The position numbers were made by a program, and so were the translations under genes. This document shows positions 1 to 13,736 of a stretch of DNA of 64,000 nt, piece after piece. The notes beneath the pieces are model-generated. The model was not told where the DNA came from and did not search any database. It saw only the letters and a list, made by a program, of their open reading frames with translations. Numbering within the stretch: the stretch's first letter is position 1; each line of letters opens with the position of its first letter. Origin of the DNA: Ceratotherium simum simum (Eukaryota > Chordata > Mammalia > Perissodactyla > Rhinocerotidae); contig NW_004454163.1 in the NCBI RefSeq assembly GCF_000283155.1, positions 19,770,718-19,834,717 of the forward strand. The letters run 5' to 3'.

Positions 1-547
1 CATATCTATAGTCAGCAGATCCTTTCTCTGCCAAGTAGCCTATAAGCCCCATCGTGATCAGGGACTCTCTTTATAGACAGTCAGGCAAAGACACATGTTC
101 TGCCTCCCCACAGGATATCAAATGAGATAAGGCTGGCAAAAAGATATATGCATGTAACTATACCCAACTGTTATTCTTTGTTGACAATTTATTGTCTATT
201 ATAATTAAGGCAACTGATGGTTTGTGTCTACAGAGGCTAAACCTGGTGTGGTGGTGAGGGCAGATTTGGAAGAAAAAGCACTAACAGTGATGCCATTTAT
301 CATCAAAGGCTCCCACTTGCCAAGCCTAGTTCTGGCCTATGGGGTGACACAGGGCAAGGCTGTCATTCATCCATCAGACACTTCCTGACATGCTTCCCTG
401 TGCCAACAGCCTTGCCAGGGGCTGGGGGATGCAAAATGAACCAGGCTCAAGATAGCTGCCCTCAGCGAGTGTCCAGCCCAGCAGGGGTGAAGGACAAGTA
501 CATAACAGTAAGAAGACTGGTAAGGGCCGTGGCAGATTTCCATAAAG

Positions 548-615
548 CAGGGTTTCTCAGTCTTGGCACTATTGACATTTTGGGCTGGGTAATTCTTTGT
601 TGGAGGTTTCCCCGA
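548..615 (-). mobile_element. MER20 terminal fragment
   Basis: 'agggtttctcagtcttggca', then 'ctattgacattttgggctgg', is the reversed end of MER20. The rest is missing. Confidence 0.7.
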
Positions 616-1799
616 GTACTAGTCACCCCCCAGTCTTCCTAGCTAGCTAGCATGTGGAGCGTTCGTTGGCAGACGTGGCAGGTGACAAACTTCTGCAGCC
701 AAACAGCCTCCCTTTTGCTGTCAGGGATGTGCCTGCAGTACGAGATACTTAATAACACAGACCAGGCAGCGTGTTCCCCTCAGCATGATCAGTAACACCT
801 TCACTAGATTTTGGGACTCATTAAACATCACTCAGGAACTCCATTTTTTGGAGGAGTCTTTTAACTCTTGCAGGCAATATTATTGGAAGTGTTTTACTTC
901 TAAAAGGTTATTTGGGACAGATCATCAGAACACACACTGGGTTAAATCCTGTTACTATCCAGCTAATTTAGTCCCTGGTGTAAGATGAATGAAACAGATG
1001 CCCCAGCTCCACGCTCCAGAACTGCCTTGACCAGTTAATCTCTGGGGATACAATGCAGCTCTAGGCTTTTATTTTTGTTTTGTCTTGACTTATTTTTTCA
1101 AGTTGGGTATTTGCACTGTAAAAAGAGCCAATTGCAAGGTTTCTAGTAGAAAACCACAGGACAAGTGGATTGGATGATGCCTATCAGGAAGGGCTCATCT
1201 GCCCCCTGCTGTGTCCTGTGATCGCTGTCCTCGATGCTGTACCTACCATCTAATAGAAAGTTACAGGCGTGGCCCTTGGCAGGGACAGCACTTCTAATTC
1301 TGCAAAATCCTGTGAAGGGTTACTTGCCTGTTCTCTAAGAGTAAGGGAAATAAAGCATGAATACTCTATATAAATGGGAAGTTATTTAGTCAATGGGAAA
1401 CGGGCCTAAGCAGAGAAGAGTAAGAAGAGTAGACAGACAGTGCACAGAAGCCTGTGCGGAAACGGAATCTGAACTCACCTGGGACACATGCCTGCGTTAG
1501 GCACATATACAAGTTAGAGAAATGAAACTGAGAGTGGGGCACTCTCTCAGTGCTGTAGGGAAGGGAAATGTCTGGCCCACCCATCGTTTGAAGAAGATCC
1601 CCAGAGGAGAGGCCAGCAGAATCCAGACCCCTGGCCCGGCATCACGGCTGCTACTTTTGTTATTCAGCATCCGCTGTGCCAGGACACGGGGCTAGGAGTG
1701 AGGATGGAGTCCAGGTAGGTTACAGCAGAGCTCATGACCTCCATGAAATTATAGGCTACTTGGGGGAATAATAAGCTAATGGTACCATCAACATTTGCT

Positions 1800-1925
1800 T
1801 TTAAGGAAACTGAGGCCCACAACAGTTAGAGAGCTTGCCAAAGGTCACCCAGCTTGGCAGGGGTACAGCTGGGCTTTGCCCTGAGCAGTACGGGTCCAAG
1901 CCCAGGCTCTTGACCACTATGCCAC
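1800..1925 (-). repeat. MIR SINE, reversed
   Basis: 'aaggaaactgaggcccacaa' and 'gccaaaggtcacccagcttg' are the reversed MIR core. Confidence 0.78.
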
Positions 1926-2164
1926 CCTGTGCCCTGACAGTCCAGAAGGCTGACACCTGAAGAACTGTAATGTCAATAGCCTAGAGCAGGCCTCAAATGA
2001 TGGATTCTGACAGCAAGAGCTACAGGAAGGAGTTGAGGGCAGGAGGAAACTGGTGTGTGCTACAGGGACCAACTGCCTGAGACAATGGTTCATCATTCTG
2101 AAAGTTTTGTGGTTAATGTTGCCTTCAAGGTCAGGAGATTCTTCCTGATCTGACCCCACCGCCT

Positions 2165-2562
2165 CTCTGACCTCACCATCCTCCTGCCCTTGTCCTCCTC
2201 ACTAACTCCACCTCAGCCCAGTGGCCTCCTTGCTGGTCCTCAAACCTGCCCAGCCTACTTCCCCTCAGGGCCTGTTACCTTTGTCACCTGCTCCCTAGAA
2301 ATCCTCACAGCTCACCTCTGTCTCTGGTCATGGTAAATGAAACCGCACAGGTCACTCTCTACCCCCTCTACTCTGCTTTAAATTTTTTTACGGCATGTGA
2401 TGGATAATTTGCATTTGATTCCTGTCTGTACATTCTCCAATAACCGCCAAATATTTAAGCTCCATAAGAATGAGCAAGATTTTTAAAAATTGTTCACTTT
2501 TGCCCCATTGAGTAGAACAGCATCTAACACATACAGGCACACAACAAATATCTGTTGCATGA
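2165..2562 (+). repeat. L2 LINE 3' end
   Basis: 'ggcctccttgctggtcctca', 'cctcagggcctgttaccttt' and an end 'acaacaaatatctgttgcat' fit the L2 3' consensus order. Confidence 0.7.
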
Positions 2563-5004
2563 ATGCAGGGCCATGAGCTTCCATGATTTCTGCAGTGAGA
2601 TAGTGTCCTTCCACAGAGATGGGGTGGGGGTCCTCTTTCTAAGAACCATCAGCCACCTTATGAGCCACGAATCCTGAAGCCATGGAGAACACAGCTCCGA
2701 GTCTTAGTTGGCACAAGAAGTCCTGCTCTGCCTCTCTGGGGAAAAGACTCGCAATATTCCATTGTGAGAATCCCACCACCCCACAGTCAGATCTCTCTGC
2801 TACTATTTGGAAAAACCCCAAACCTTTATATTGGAACCAACTAGCAACTGGTGGTTCTGTGACAGAAGACACGATACAATGCACAACTCCAACCGTGCCA
2901 GATGGAATGCTCTGGGCCTGGGGGCTGCTCTTCATCCCACACCAGTGCCAAGTACCCTTGCTCAGAGCCAGGCATCTGGCTGTGAGCTGCTCTTCCTCAC
3001 CCACCTGCAACCCTGTACCAAGCCAGGCCTCGCTGGCCCCACCAAGCAGGTTCAGACCTTCTGACCAGATTCTGGATAATGAGCCATTGCCTCTGTGCCA
3101 AGGCTGGCTCTAGGAGCCATGTCTCTTTCATCAAAGACACAGAACAGCTGAGCTGTACAAAACAGCATAGCTGCACAAGCCAGTCAGGATAGGGATCACT
3201 GATAGCTTTAAAAAAGAACAAAACACACACATCGCATAGGCTAAAAGGAAGAGACTAAAGGTCAGGTGCGGACTGCTCTGGGGAGAGGCCACAACAACGG
3301 ATACCTCTTATAGGAATGGTGTCAGCTAACTTACATGGCTGGAGTGGGGGGGCTGCCCCAGGCTCTGTGGACACAAGGGTGAATTCCTGCCCCCAGAGAG
3401 ACCTGGCCTCCCACAGCCCAAGGCAGTGTACCCACGTGGCTTGATAATGAATATTGTCAGGTGGGGAGCCCAGAGTTTTCCAGGATGCCAGTTCCAGCAC
3501 AACACTTGCAGACAGAAATATCAAATGCATTAATTAAACATCTACCAGCGGTCGGCTCCCTCACTATGCTTCGCCTGTCTCATCAATCTTGCTCAAGGCA
3601 GAGCAGGCCCCTGGACCAGCCCGAGAGGGAACCAATTGTGTGATTATTCAGCATTTGTTGAGACTGGGCACGGTGCCTTGATAAATATTAAACCCTGACT
3701 AGGCACAGAAGACGAAGGGGAAAAAAAAAGCCAGCCCTGCTACCCGCCTCCCACCCAACCACCAGAATAAAAAGGTTTTAGAGACCCTAGGGAAGGAGGA
3801 AATTTTGCTTCCACTTTTCCTCTTCTTGGAAGAGGTGGACACTGCACTTAATGCATCATCTTCAGCCAGGTTCTTCTCAAGTTACTAACTTGGGATTTGC
3901 TTGTGTTTGGAGATCGGAAGGTGCTCTGCCTCCGCACCTATTCTTCCCCTTCTCGCAGTGTCCTTGAGTTTTTTTCTTGCCAGTTCCAAGCTCTCATTTT
4001 ATTTAAGACCTAGGTCAACGCACTCCTAGGAAATGGTAACTACGTTTTTCAAGGAGAAGAGGAGGGAGTCGCTTCTCTGTTTTGCTCTGCTGAAGAATAT
4101 TTTCGTTATTATAAACCCTTAGGCTCCCTTGCAAGGAGACTTGGATATTTTAAAAGTGCTCTGAGTCCCCAAATCACAGTACCCAAGGGTAAGCAGAGAA
4201 AGAGGCTGGGGAGTTGACGAGTCAAGTGGAGACAGGAGACACCCCGGTTTTGTGAGTCCACTGGGTGAAGACACTTCCTGTGGTCTCATCTGACCAGCAC
4301 GCACATGCAGGAACGGGCTTTTCTTTCCTCCCAGGGTCACCAACGTCAGGAGTTTCCAGTTCTAAGCTTGGCCCCTTCTCTGTGCCTTTGGATCGCACCT
4401 TCTTGTTTTTTATTCACATAGATGCGTAACCATCCATCTGTTCTCAAGGGTCAATGGACAAGTGTGGAATGTCATGGTTTGTAGGTTACAAGCTTGCAGC
4501 TACATTTTAACAGGAGTTTCCTAGCACCACATGCTTTATCCCAAAGAATGAAGTCCACTTCAGGCCTTGTGCTGGGTGAGCTGCAGGTTTATCTGGGCAA
4601 CTGGGCAACACACGGTGTGGGGGTGGGGGTGCTTTCCTGTGCCAGGCTGCTTGCACCGGGAAGTCCCATATCTCACTTTCTTCATCACCTAATCCCCATG
4701 TGGATCCCATCTCTGACCCTTGGGAAATCCCCAAGATTTGGGGAAATCAGTGGCTGACGGTGCTGAAGTTCTGCCTGGACAGGAAGATGAGGTAAGCAAA
4801 CCCAACAGGAGCTGGCTCTGCAGGCTTTCATTTCAAATGGCAGACTGCATGTTTCCCAGCTGTGACTGAGGGCTCAGCCCAGGAGAAGGTAATGGGGCAG
4901 AGGAAGAGAGAAGCACTATAGAGCAGGGCTGAGGTCCTTTTTCCTTCTAGAAGCCATCAAATACAATCTTATGGAGCTGGCCAGATGCAAGTCCAGAAGG
5001 GGCC

Positions 5005-5150
5005 TTAGAGATGATCTAGACCAACGTTTTTCTTTTTAAAACAGATGAGGTAACTACCGCCAGTGAGATTTCCCACATGCGCTTAGTCATGGCAGAGCAA
5101 GGATGAGAATCTGGAAATTCTGATGTCTACCCCAGGATCCTTTCTATGGA
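5005..5150 (-). repeat. MIR-like SINE, reversed
   Basis: 'ggccttagagatgatctaga' and 'aaacagatgaggtaactacc' resemble reversed MIR-family SINEs. Confidence 0.55.
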
Positions 5151-5995
5151 AGCATTTGGCCTGCCCCAATTTTTAAACGCTGCTAAGTTGTTATTCCAAC
5201 ATTAGGAACACTGAATCCTTCCCTCCTTAGATTCTCAACCCATTCCAACTCTCTAGTGATGGATAGGTACCAATCAAGTGGGCAACGTGTTATGTGGCCT
5301 GTGGGTCATTGTAGAGATGCAGGAGAGGGTAGCTGTGTCCCAGGTCTGTGGAAGGCTCTCCAGTTGCACATGGTACTTCCCTGTTTTGAAAAACTATTTG
5401 GGGAGTGGAGAAGGGAATGTCTGTATCCTGACTTTTGAGATAGGGGTATGGGGGCTGATCCCAAGAAGTACTATTTTATAGGGAGAGTAAACTTATAGAC
5501 CACACCAACCAGAGTGGGCAAGTCAAGCTGAAACTATCAACACTTAAACTTGAGGCAAATTCAGATGATTTATTATGGATAGGGATGTCTAGAGGTTGCC
5601 TGTAATCCTTGCAGGCAACATCAAGAAGAAAAGCCACTATCTCTGTATCATCTCTCTCGCCAACAAGGACTCAGGCCACAGAGCTGACTCGGTGGCTAAT
5701 TCTAGACTGTCAGTAAGATGCCCAAAGCCAGCCATTGTGCCTCCCTCTCAGGGGAGGACAAAGTGTTCAGTTAGTGGCACAAACTCAATCAACACTTGTT
5801 AGGTGAATGGACACATGCTTGTGGGGGTCCCCCAAAGCATGGGCACTTTATGCCTAAGTGCAGAGGGATGGTCAGTCTGTGAGCACGAGCCCCAGTAAAG
5901 TTCACGGCAATTTCACAGCTTGAAGAAGAAACTGCCTGAGAGAGGGAGCTGTAAGTCAGCCCACCACCAAGCCGCCCCCTCTGGCCTCACCATAC

Positions 5996-6229
5996 CTTTC
6001 TCAGCTCATCCTTCTCCCTGGTGTGGGCGTCCTCCAGGATCTTGCGCTCTGAGTGGGCCCTCTGCAGCTCAGTCCGCAGGCTCTCAAGCTCCTCCTGCAG
6101 CCTCAGGCTGCTGTCCCCACCTTGGCTCTGCTGGTAGTGGGCCAGTTCCTTCTTCAGCGTCTCCACCTCCACCTCGTGTGTGGACCTGACCGTCAACAGC
6201 TTCTCCGACAGCATCTTGAACTCTTTGTT
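5996..6229 (-). CDS. MYO5B: MYO5B exon 22 (proximal coiled coil)
   Basis: This symmetric exon has 78 codons, [15 protein letters not shown] to REKDELRK. It is rich in Glu, Lys and Leu with a heptad-like spacing ([26 protein letters not shown]), typical of the two-stranded coiled coil after the lever arm. It differs clearly from the matching part of MYO5A, which supports the MYO5B call. The acceptor is ctgtccgcag and the donor is AAG|gtatgg. The next exon downstream is not found in bases 1-5995. Confidence 0.95.
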
Positions 6230-7944
6230 CTGCGGACAGCAAATAGGGAGAGGGAGAAGAGGCAGACAGCAAGGTTATTTGGGCAGGAAAACACACGAAG
6301 GCAATTAAAAAAGGGGTTTCCAAGGTGGAACGAAATCTCAATCACTGCATGCTTGAGTGCTTTCCTGGCATCTCACCCACTAAACTCTGTTGTGAGTCTA
6401 GGAGAAATACAGGAAAACAGAAACACCAATTCTGACGTGCAAGGAGTGTTCACAAGCAGCGGCAGAGCTGGATGCTGGCTGACAGCAGTCAGCTTTCCAT
6501 GCCCGGCTGGACAGATCTCACACTTTGATTTTAGGTTGTGGGAACCATGTAGCTGGCTTCTCGAGTCTGCAGTTTTTGCTTTGTAGGTTTCCCTGCTCTT
6601 TCACACGAGGCCCTCCTGCCCTTGGCCTCGCTGCACACAGAGCTGCAACCTAATCACTGGCTCCGAGACAAAGGACCCCTTCAGCATCCCCTTTTCCAAG
6701 GAGGCCTCCATGGGGCCTCAAGATCCCTCTCACCACCTGTCAGCTTACCATAAGACTCTGACTCCGGGAACTGATGCCCTGGCAGAATCCGTCCATGCCG
6801 TGCCCCTGCAGCCTGGGTACCCAGTCATGTACCCACTCAAGCGATAGGTAAGTGAGAAGCATTCCCTGTGTGCCTGATACAGGTGTGGAGGGGAACTGGG
6901 AAGTGGACTGCAGATGAGCTCACACAGAGGAAGCGCTGAGGACCTGGGGCTGGTGACAAGTGCTGGCGTACACATGGGCAGAAACGGGTGCCGCAGGAGT
7001 TGAAAGTATCAGCTGAAAGTGGCAGCGGGGAAAGTGGAGAGGAAGAAGAAGGGGTCTCCAGATAATCAAGCAACAGTCACTGATTGTTCTTCATTGCTGT
7101 TCTCTGCAGAAGCTCCAAGTAGAGCAGAGGTATTGGCTACAATGCCAATAAGCTGGGGCATCAGCAATCAATTACTAATTCATATCAGAAATTAGGCTTC
7201 ATGGAAAGCAGTGAGGAGCAGCGACAGAAGGGCTGTTGGACCCAGTACACCACGCACACCATGGGACCTCAAGGCTGAGACCTGCTGTCGCTGTCCAAGC
7301 AGTACATTTTCTGCATTGATATAGCACACAGAGATCCTCCCACAGTCCATGGAAATCTCCCAGTTACAACCTGGTAAGCCCTTATGTCTCAACTGGAAGT
7401 CAGCCTTGATCTAAGTAATCATAAATAAGAAATTTAATTAAGCACCATCTGTTTAAAAAAACCTAATACCGTCTGTACTGCCCACTCTGCTCTAGGTCCA
7501 CCCTGGAGGGTGAAGGGTCTCTACACAAGGGGAGTGGAGTTCAAGGAGGAAACATCTGCCAGACTAGCCACCTTGACTTTGCTATGCTCTGGAAGTGAGA
7601 TTCAGCCCAACTGTCACCTCCAGGTGGCACAGCCTGGGTAAGAGCCTCCCCCCAAGACTCCCCCACGAGAAGGGGGAGGACTGGGCTGCTGGGGTCTCTA
7701 GATAAAGTTGGTGTAGGGTACAGAAAGAGGCACAAATGCGGTGGTGGCGGGGGCAGGGGCACATCCTGCTACCCTGAAAGATTCTCAGGGAGAACTATGT
7801 TTTGTGGATAGGCAGATGACAGCATCCTACTATGGACAAAAATGACAGTCACGGAACCTGATACAAAGACAATGTGTCTGGAAGGCCAGCTCTTTGCTGG
7901 CCCTGATAATCAGGCTGAGAGCAGGCTCAAGGAAGTCAGGAGTT

Positions 7945-8150
7945 AAGAGTGGCTGGAGCCAGACCTGTGTTCAGATCCCAGCTCCCTCCTTGTTCAGCTG
8001 CGTTATGTCTGATCAGGTCATTCCACCTCTCTGTGCCCTGGTTTCCCCATTTGTAAAAGAGGGATAACAGTAACTCCTTCGTCATAGGGTTGATATCAAG
8101 ATTCAGGGAGCTCATACGCTCAGCCGGTGCCTGGCACACAAGAAGTGCTA
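7945..8150 (+). repeat. MIR SINE
   Basis: 'cagatcccagctccctcctt', a 'ttccccatttgtaaaa' core and 'tgcctggcacac' give the MIR order. Confidence 0.8.
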
Positions 8151-9229
8151 TCTTCATTGTTAGCTCTCCAGGGAGTCCCTTGGAGAGATGCTCTGAACTC
8201 TTTGCTGGCCGCCTGGTGTCTGGGTGAGGCGATTCCTAACAGCAGAACCTGGGCAGCTCCTTATTTCATCATCACTGGCATCCAAAAATAATCACTGGGG
8301 TTCACCGCAGCTGTCCATTTTGTTTTCTCCGTGTATGATTTCAGAAAGGAAGACCTCAGAAGGGCCCAGTGTTTCCTGCCTCATCTTCACACCTGTACAT
8401 GCCTATGGCTGTGCAGCCAAGCCTGGCACAGGGTGGTGTGGGACACTTGCTCCCTCATAGACCCCAGAAACCCTCCTGTGATGGCAGGCTAAGCTCCCCA
8501 GAGCTGCCTCTATCAGTGTGACCTGGAGACCTGGCCAGCTCTGTCCTGAACCAGTGAGGGCCTTTTCTTGATGCCAGGGGGATGAAGATTTCTAAACAGA
8601 CCCGTTCTCCTTGGGCTCCTCAGACATCCTGAGAGGATGCTCATTCTGCCTCTACTGCCAAAGGGGATAGATCTGTTCTCAACTGGCAACAAGGAACCTG
8701 TCTGAGAAGGTAACTTGAGACTCCTGCTATTTGTGACTTTTTCAAAAGCTCATTTTTTCTCTCAAAGGTTTGCTTAGGCAAGATCTTTTTTATGCTTGAA
8801 ATGTTTCCCCCGCCTGAAGGATATGGCATCCACCTGTTTCTCCAGTCAGGGATCCCCGGGCCCCTGCTGGCATCTATAACACTTCTGTGTAAACCAGAAA
8901 AGGCAGCACCTCCAGGGGGTAAGCTCCACAGAGCTGCCCCTATGGGCGGACACAGCCCCAGGGGTGCACAGCCTGGAACAGAGGACATCCCTTCCTCAGG
9001 GCAGCACTGCATCAGGGCTCACGGTCAGGTGAGCAGAGTGTGGGCTGGATTTCAGCCCCACTTGTCCGTATAGCCAGTTACCCCATGCAGAGCACAACCT
9101 GCAGGGCTCTACACAAGAGGCTCTGAGTGGTTCCCAATCAAGGGTCTACAGACTCCTGGGGGGAGGGGGGAAAGTCACTCTAAGACAGTCTGCATCCTGG
9201 AAAATAACACCTTCCACTGACAGTACTCG

Positions 9230-9390
9230 CACTTACCGGGCGCTTACTACGGGGCAGGCACTGGACTACATTATTCACATATATTAATTCATTCACTCAC
9301 AAAAATATAGTAAGGCTGATTTACATCCCCATTTCATAGTTGAGAAAACTGAGGCACAGAAGGCCAAAAAGCTGTGACTTGTAACATACC
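9230..9390 (-). repeat. MIR SINE, reversed
   Basis: 'cgcttactacggggcaggca' and 'gttgagaaaactgaggcaca' fit reversed MIR. Confidence 0.8.
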
Positions 9391-10751
9391 ATTTTTCAAA
9401 TGGATGTGGATGCTCTTGTGAGTCATAAAATATTAATTTAACATATTTACTGAGTGCATACTAAGTACACTAAGTCAAACTGATTTAAAAGGCTACTGAC
9501 TGAATCCTTATGGTTGTGTCATTTTTTCAGAAAAAATATATTTAAATATAGCCTTATACTCATAAAGGTCTAAGAAACTTGACATTCATTATAAAAAAAC
9601 ACTGTAGGTGTAACTGGCCTAGTCACTCTACACGCTGTGCTTGAATAAAGCCAGACTGGTAGAGAGCTGAGTCCACAGGTTATGTCATTTTGGCCGAAAA
9701 ATGTCACACCACAGGCCTACACCAGGGACACTGTAAGAAATGGTCCTAGGAACTGTCATTGTATTTATCGCTGAAGGATACTGTGCAGGATGTGGCTTAA
9801 TACATCACAGATGATGAAAACCCACAGGAAAACATCTCAGCACCAGGGACAGCTCCGATCATCCTAAACTATTTTATTTCTCTTTCAACAACTCTCAAGC
9901 GATCCTATTTCCTTCTTTGTTGTTTCATTGGGAACTTGGTGCCAATTTTGTGTTTCTCTAGTTGGGTGCACAAAACCTTAGGGATGCATTTTGGATGCCA
10001 ACCTTACCCTGGTTTTATCTTAGTTTCCTCCTTCACTGACTTCTTGGCAGCGAGTTTTCTAAAAAGCTCTCTCTGGTGATTCTACAGTGCAGCCTGGGCT
10101 TGGGCACCACTACTTTAGCCACAGCAGGGTATTGGCGAATTTTTGAGATGGAAGTTACCTTACAGATCTCAGGCCGATCCCCTCTGAAGAACACAATGCC
10201 CAGTTAGAGATTCAGCCATAATCCCAAGCAGTCAGCGCTGGCTGCAAGTATAATTGAGGCAGAACTCAGGCCTCTGTCCAGCTGGGACTTTGTCTGCTAC
10301 CCCATGCTGCTCTGACAAATACTTTGGGATGCCTTCGCCTCTGTCATTCCTGGCACACGTGTATCCTCTTCTTCTGGCTTAAGAATCCTTGTGCATCAAG
10401 GGAGCAGCCACCCGAGTTGTCTCCAGGCATTATAGAGAGAACTGAAACCCATTCGCTTCCAAACGGCTGGCCCCATCTGCTAAGAGACTGGGCTAAATCA
10501 AGAATCTGAAGAGCTGGTGCTGCACATTATGCTGACGCCTCCTCTCACGACAGAGTGCCAAGCACATTATTTGACACCAGGCCACACACCCCACCATAAA
10601 AGGCCAGCCAGTCCAAGGAGGATGCTATCTGTATGAGAATGAACCCAAAACAAGGCTAAGAGTCTCCCCTGGACTGACGAATTCTCACACGTCCCAAGAG
10701 ACTCCCAATGGGCAGATAACTTACAATTTGGTTGGATGTGGCAGAACGTAC

Positions 10752-10945
10752 CTTGGAACCAGACTGCCAAGTTTCAATCCCAGCTGTGCTACTTACTAGC
10801 TGTGTGACCTTGGGAAGGCTACCTAACCTCTCTGTGCCTCAGTTTAAAATGGGAATAATATTACCTCATAGGGTTGTGGTGAGGATGAAAGGAGCTAATA
10901 TATAAGAACAGTGCCTAAGAGTACGTGCCTGGCACATACTCGGGC
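10752..10945 (+). repeat. MIR SINE
   Basis: 'tagctgtgtgaccttgggaa', 'cctctctgtgcctcagttta' and 'tagggttgtggtgaggatga' are diagnostic. Confidence 0.87.
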
Positions 10946-11387
10946 AACATGGGGAGGGGTGCAAGAAAGCAAGATCCAATCCACTCCTCCTGCCTCTTCT
11001 GATCACCCTCTGCTTGCAGGGCACCCTGCCCAGGGTGGGTAACACCTGCTACCACTCACAGATGTTTGCCAAGCAGGAAGCTTAAGGCAAAAAGCCCTTT
11101 TTAAAAATAGGCTTTTAAAATCTGCTTCTCTTTGATGTTCAATCACATGGATTGTAAAATATCAGATTTATTTTTAACCTCCCAAATCTCTTCAGGAATC
11201 AGCAATGCCAAGGCAGGGCCCTCGGGCTGGGAACCCAGAGGAGGCTGGCGGTACACAGGGCTCCTTGAGGGTGCAGTGGTGCCAACAAGGCGTACTCGTT
11301 CCTCTAACTATATACTTTGTTTGGTAGGTTAAGTAGCAAAATTTGACCATGCAAATGTCTTTTATGGACAGAAATCAACAGCCACAA

Positions 11388-11405
11388 TAATAATAATAAT
11401 AAAAA
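11388..11405 (+). repeat. (AAT)n microsatellite, short
   Basis: About five taa/aat units in a row are seen. Confidence 0.8.
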
Positions 11406-12146
11406 TGTGGTTGTCTTTGTGTTTGCGGTTTTCAAATGGCTGGTCCCAGAGACCAGACCTTCTCCTTTCTGTCCTGTCCCTCTGAGCGGCTGTGCCTTCC
11501 CCCTGACCTGGCCTGTCACTGCAGGCCGACCAGGGGTAGGTACCCAGGATCCTCTACCCTGCACTGAACTTTCTGTCTTGTTTCCCACTAAGGAGCCAAG
11601 CCAGTCCAGACACCCTGAAGAACTCAGAGAGAGAACATAAACATCCAGGCTGACGGTCTCTTCTCGTGAAGCCTGGTCTTTGGCAAGAGCAGAGAAGCAG
11701 GAACATTTTACCGCTATGTGTGCACTGCTTTTGGGCTCCTGTTCGGGGCAGCTGGCTTAGGTATAAAATGGCTCATTTATTTTCTTGCCCTATTGGGATC
11801 TTGAGAAGCTGAAAAAATGCCTAGCATAGAAGAGGGTCAATAAAACCAAGTGACCTCCAAGGCAGTGCCTAGTGGCCCCAAGTCTAATTCTCCCTCTTCT
11901 TCACACCCTGACACCACGCACAGTTTGTGTTCTCTCCCTCCCTCTCCCCTGTCCTCTCTCAGGAGGTACCTGAAACCCTCTGGGGCACTGCAGAAGCCTC
12001 CTCCTGTGGTCACCTTAATACCCCACATGAGCAAAGTGACAGTCAGCCTGCTTTCAAGTCTGGGAACCCACCTTGGCAAGTACACTGGAAAGGAACGACA
12101 GTTTAGTGATGTTTGGGGTTAAAAAACTAGCAACACCCTCATTATG

Positions 12147-12340
12147 GCTGTGGGATTGGACAGACCTGGGTTGGCATGCTGGTTCTAGAAATTTCTAGTT
12201 CTGCGACCTTGGCAAGGTATTCGATGTCCCCAACCCACATTTTGCTCATCTGTAAAATGATCTCACAAAGTAGTGTGAGGATCAAATGAGAGTGAACACA
12301 GAACACCATCAAAGGGCCAGGCACATAGCAGGAGCTCAGA
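12147..12340 (+). repeat. MIR SINE
   Basis: 'gcgaccttggcaaggtattc', 'gctcatctgtaaaatgatct' and 'gggccaggcacatagcagga' fit MIR. Confidence 0.82.
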
Positions 12341-12744
12341 AAATCACTAGAGTAGTGATGCTGTTGGCCTCATCGGCATCACAGGATTGTTTCCTCATGA
12401 TACAACATCCAAGGTGTGTCAAAGTATCCTCTGTTCACCCAGCCTAACAAAGCACTCAAAACAGTCAAGCACCAAATAAAGTTGAAGAGAAGGATAAAGG
12501 AGGATCGGCCACCTGGGTCACTGAAAAGTGGGTGAATGGGTGTGTGTGCATGCACATGTGCGTGCCTCGTCTTTTCAACCTGATAGAGGGAACCGAGTGC
12601 ACTCTGCTTGTCTTGGATCCCTCATGGTACCATGCACAATACCCCACACCCGCAGGGACTTGATCAATGACTTGTCACTTGTGTGACTGGCTGACGTGGG
12701 AAGGTGGCTAGGGTAGAAAAACAGGAAAAAGCTTAATCTCAGTA

Positions 12745-12965
12745 ATGAAGGTAAGCATTTCCTGAGTTTCCCATTGAGTACCAGGCCCTTTGTACATGTA
12801 GGATCACTCACCCTTCTTGCAGCCCTATCAGCCCCATTTTATGGATAAGAAAACTGAGGCTCAGAGTGGTCAGGTCACTCACTCAACTTTTAAGCAGCAG
12901 CTTGAACTTGAATTGGATTCTTTCTGATTCTCAAGCAAGTGCTCTTCCCTTGCCACACAAGGCAA
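12745..12965 (-). repeat. MIR SINE, reversed
   Basis: 'cattttatggataagaaaac', then 'tgaggctcagagtgg', fits reversed MIR. Confidence 0.75.
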
Positions 12966-12994
12966 CAGAGGCGGAGGAGCCACATGGGGAAGAA

Positions 12995-13235
12995 CGTACA
13001 CTCTAGACCCAGACAGCTGGGGTTCAAATTGGGGCCCTGCCACTGTCACCTGGGTGATTTGAGGAAGCCACTTGCCCTCTCAGTTTCCTCGCTTGTGAAA
13101 AAAAAAATTTAAAAAAAGGAGGATGATACTATTTACCCTTTGAGGCTGTTGTGAGGATTAAACAAATTAATACAAAGCATGAGGACAGCGGCTGGCACAC
13201 AGTGAACCCCCATAAATGCCAGCTATTGTTATGAC
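12995..13235 (+). repeat. MIR SINE
   Basis: 'agctggggttcaaattgggg', 'gaggctgttgtgaggattaa' and 'cggctggcacacagtgaacc' fit MIR. A short A-run sits at about 13099. Confidence 0.83.
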
Positions 13236-13278
13236 ACCATGCTGTTGCTATGAAGGCAGGGAAACATGACTTTGGGCT

Positions 13279-13736
13279 AATGCATTAGCTTCCTCTTGCT
13301 GCTGTAACAAATTCCCACCAAGTCAGTGGCTTGAAACAATACAAATCTGTTATCATACAGTTCTGGAGGTCAGAAGACTGAACGAGGTCAGCAGGACTGT
13401 GTTCCTCCTGGAGGCTCTAGGGGAGAATCCATTCTATTGCCTTTTCCAGTTTCCAGAGGCTGCCTGCATTCCTTGGCTCATGGCCCCGATCACTCCAATC
13501 TCTGATTCTGTCATTGCATCTCCTTCTCCGAATCTGACCCTTCTGCTTCTCTCTGATGAGGACCCTGTGAGTATACTGGGCCCACTCGAATAACTCAGGA
13601 TTATCTCTCCACCTCAAGATCCTCAACTTAATCACATTTGCAAAGTCCCTTTTGCAATGTAAGGTAACATGGTTACAGGCTCTGGGGATTAGGACATGGA
13701 CACCTTTGGGGGCCGTTATTCCGTCTGCCATAGTCG
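13279..13736 (-). mobile_element. MLT1-like LTR (ERVL-MaLR), reversed
   Basis: The + strand begins 'gcattagcttcctcttgctg', has 'acagttctggaggtcagaag' and 'actccaatctctgattctgt', and ends 'gattaggacatggacacctt'. This is the reverse complement of the MLT1 class, an ancient retrovirus-like solo LTR with no coding part. Frames seen across it are chance. Confidence 0.8.

Larger units (their letters stand above)
1..5995 (-). other. MYO5B: MYO5B intron 22, 5' part
   Basis: No exon is found. It contains a MER20 end (about 548-610), a MIR (1.8 kb), an L2 3' end (2.17-2.56 kb) and a MIR-like piece (5.0 kb). Bases 2.6-4.9 and 5.15-5.99 kb show no repeat or gene that I recognise; the open frames there are short and lack splice context. 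Confidence 0.8.

Noticed and set aside
6053..6586. 177-codon + strand frame
   Set aside because: It is largely the antisense shadow of MYO5B exon 22, whose codon bias suppresses stops on the other strand.
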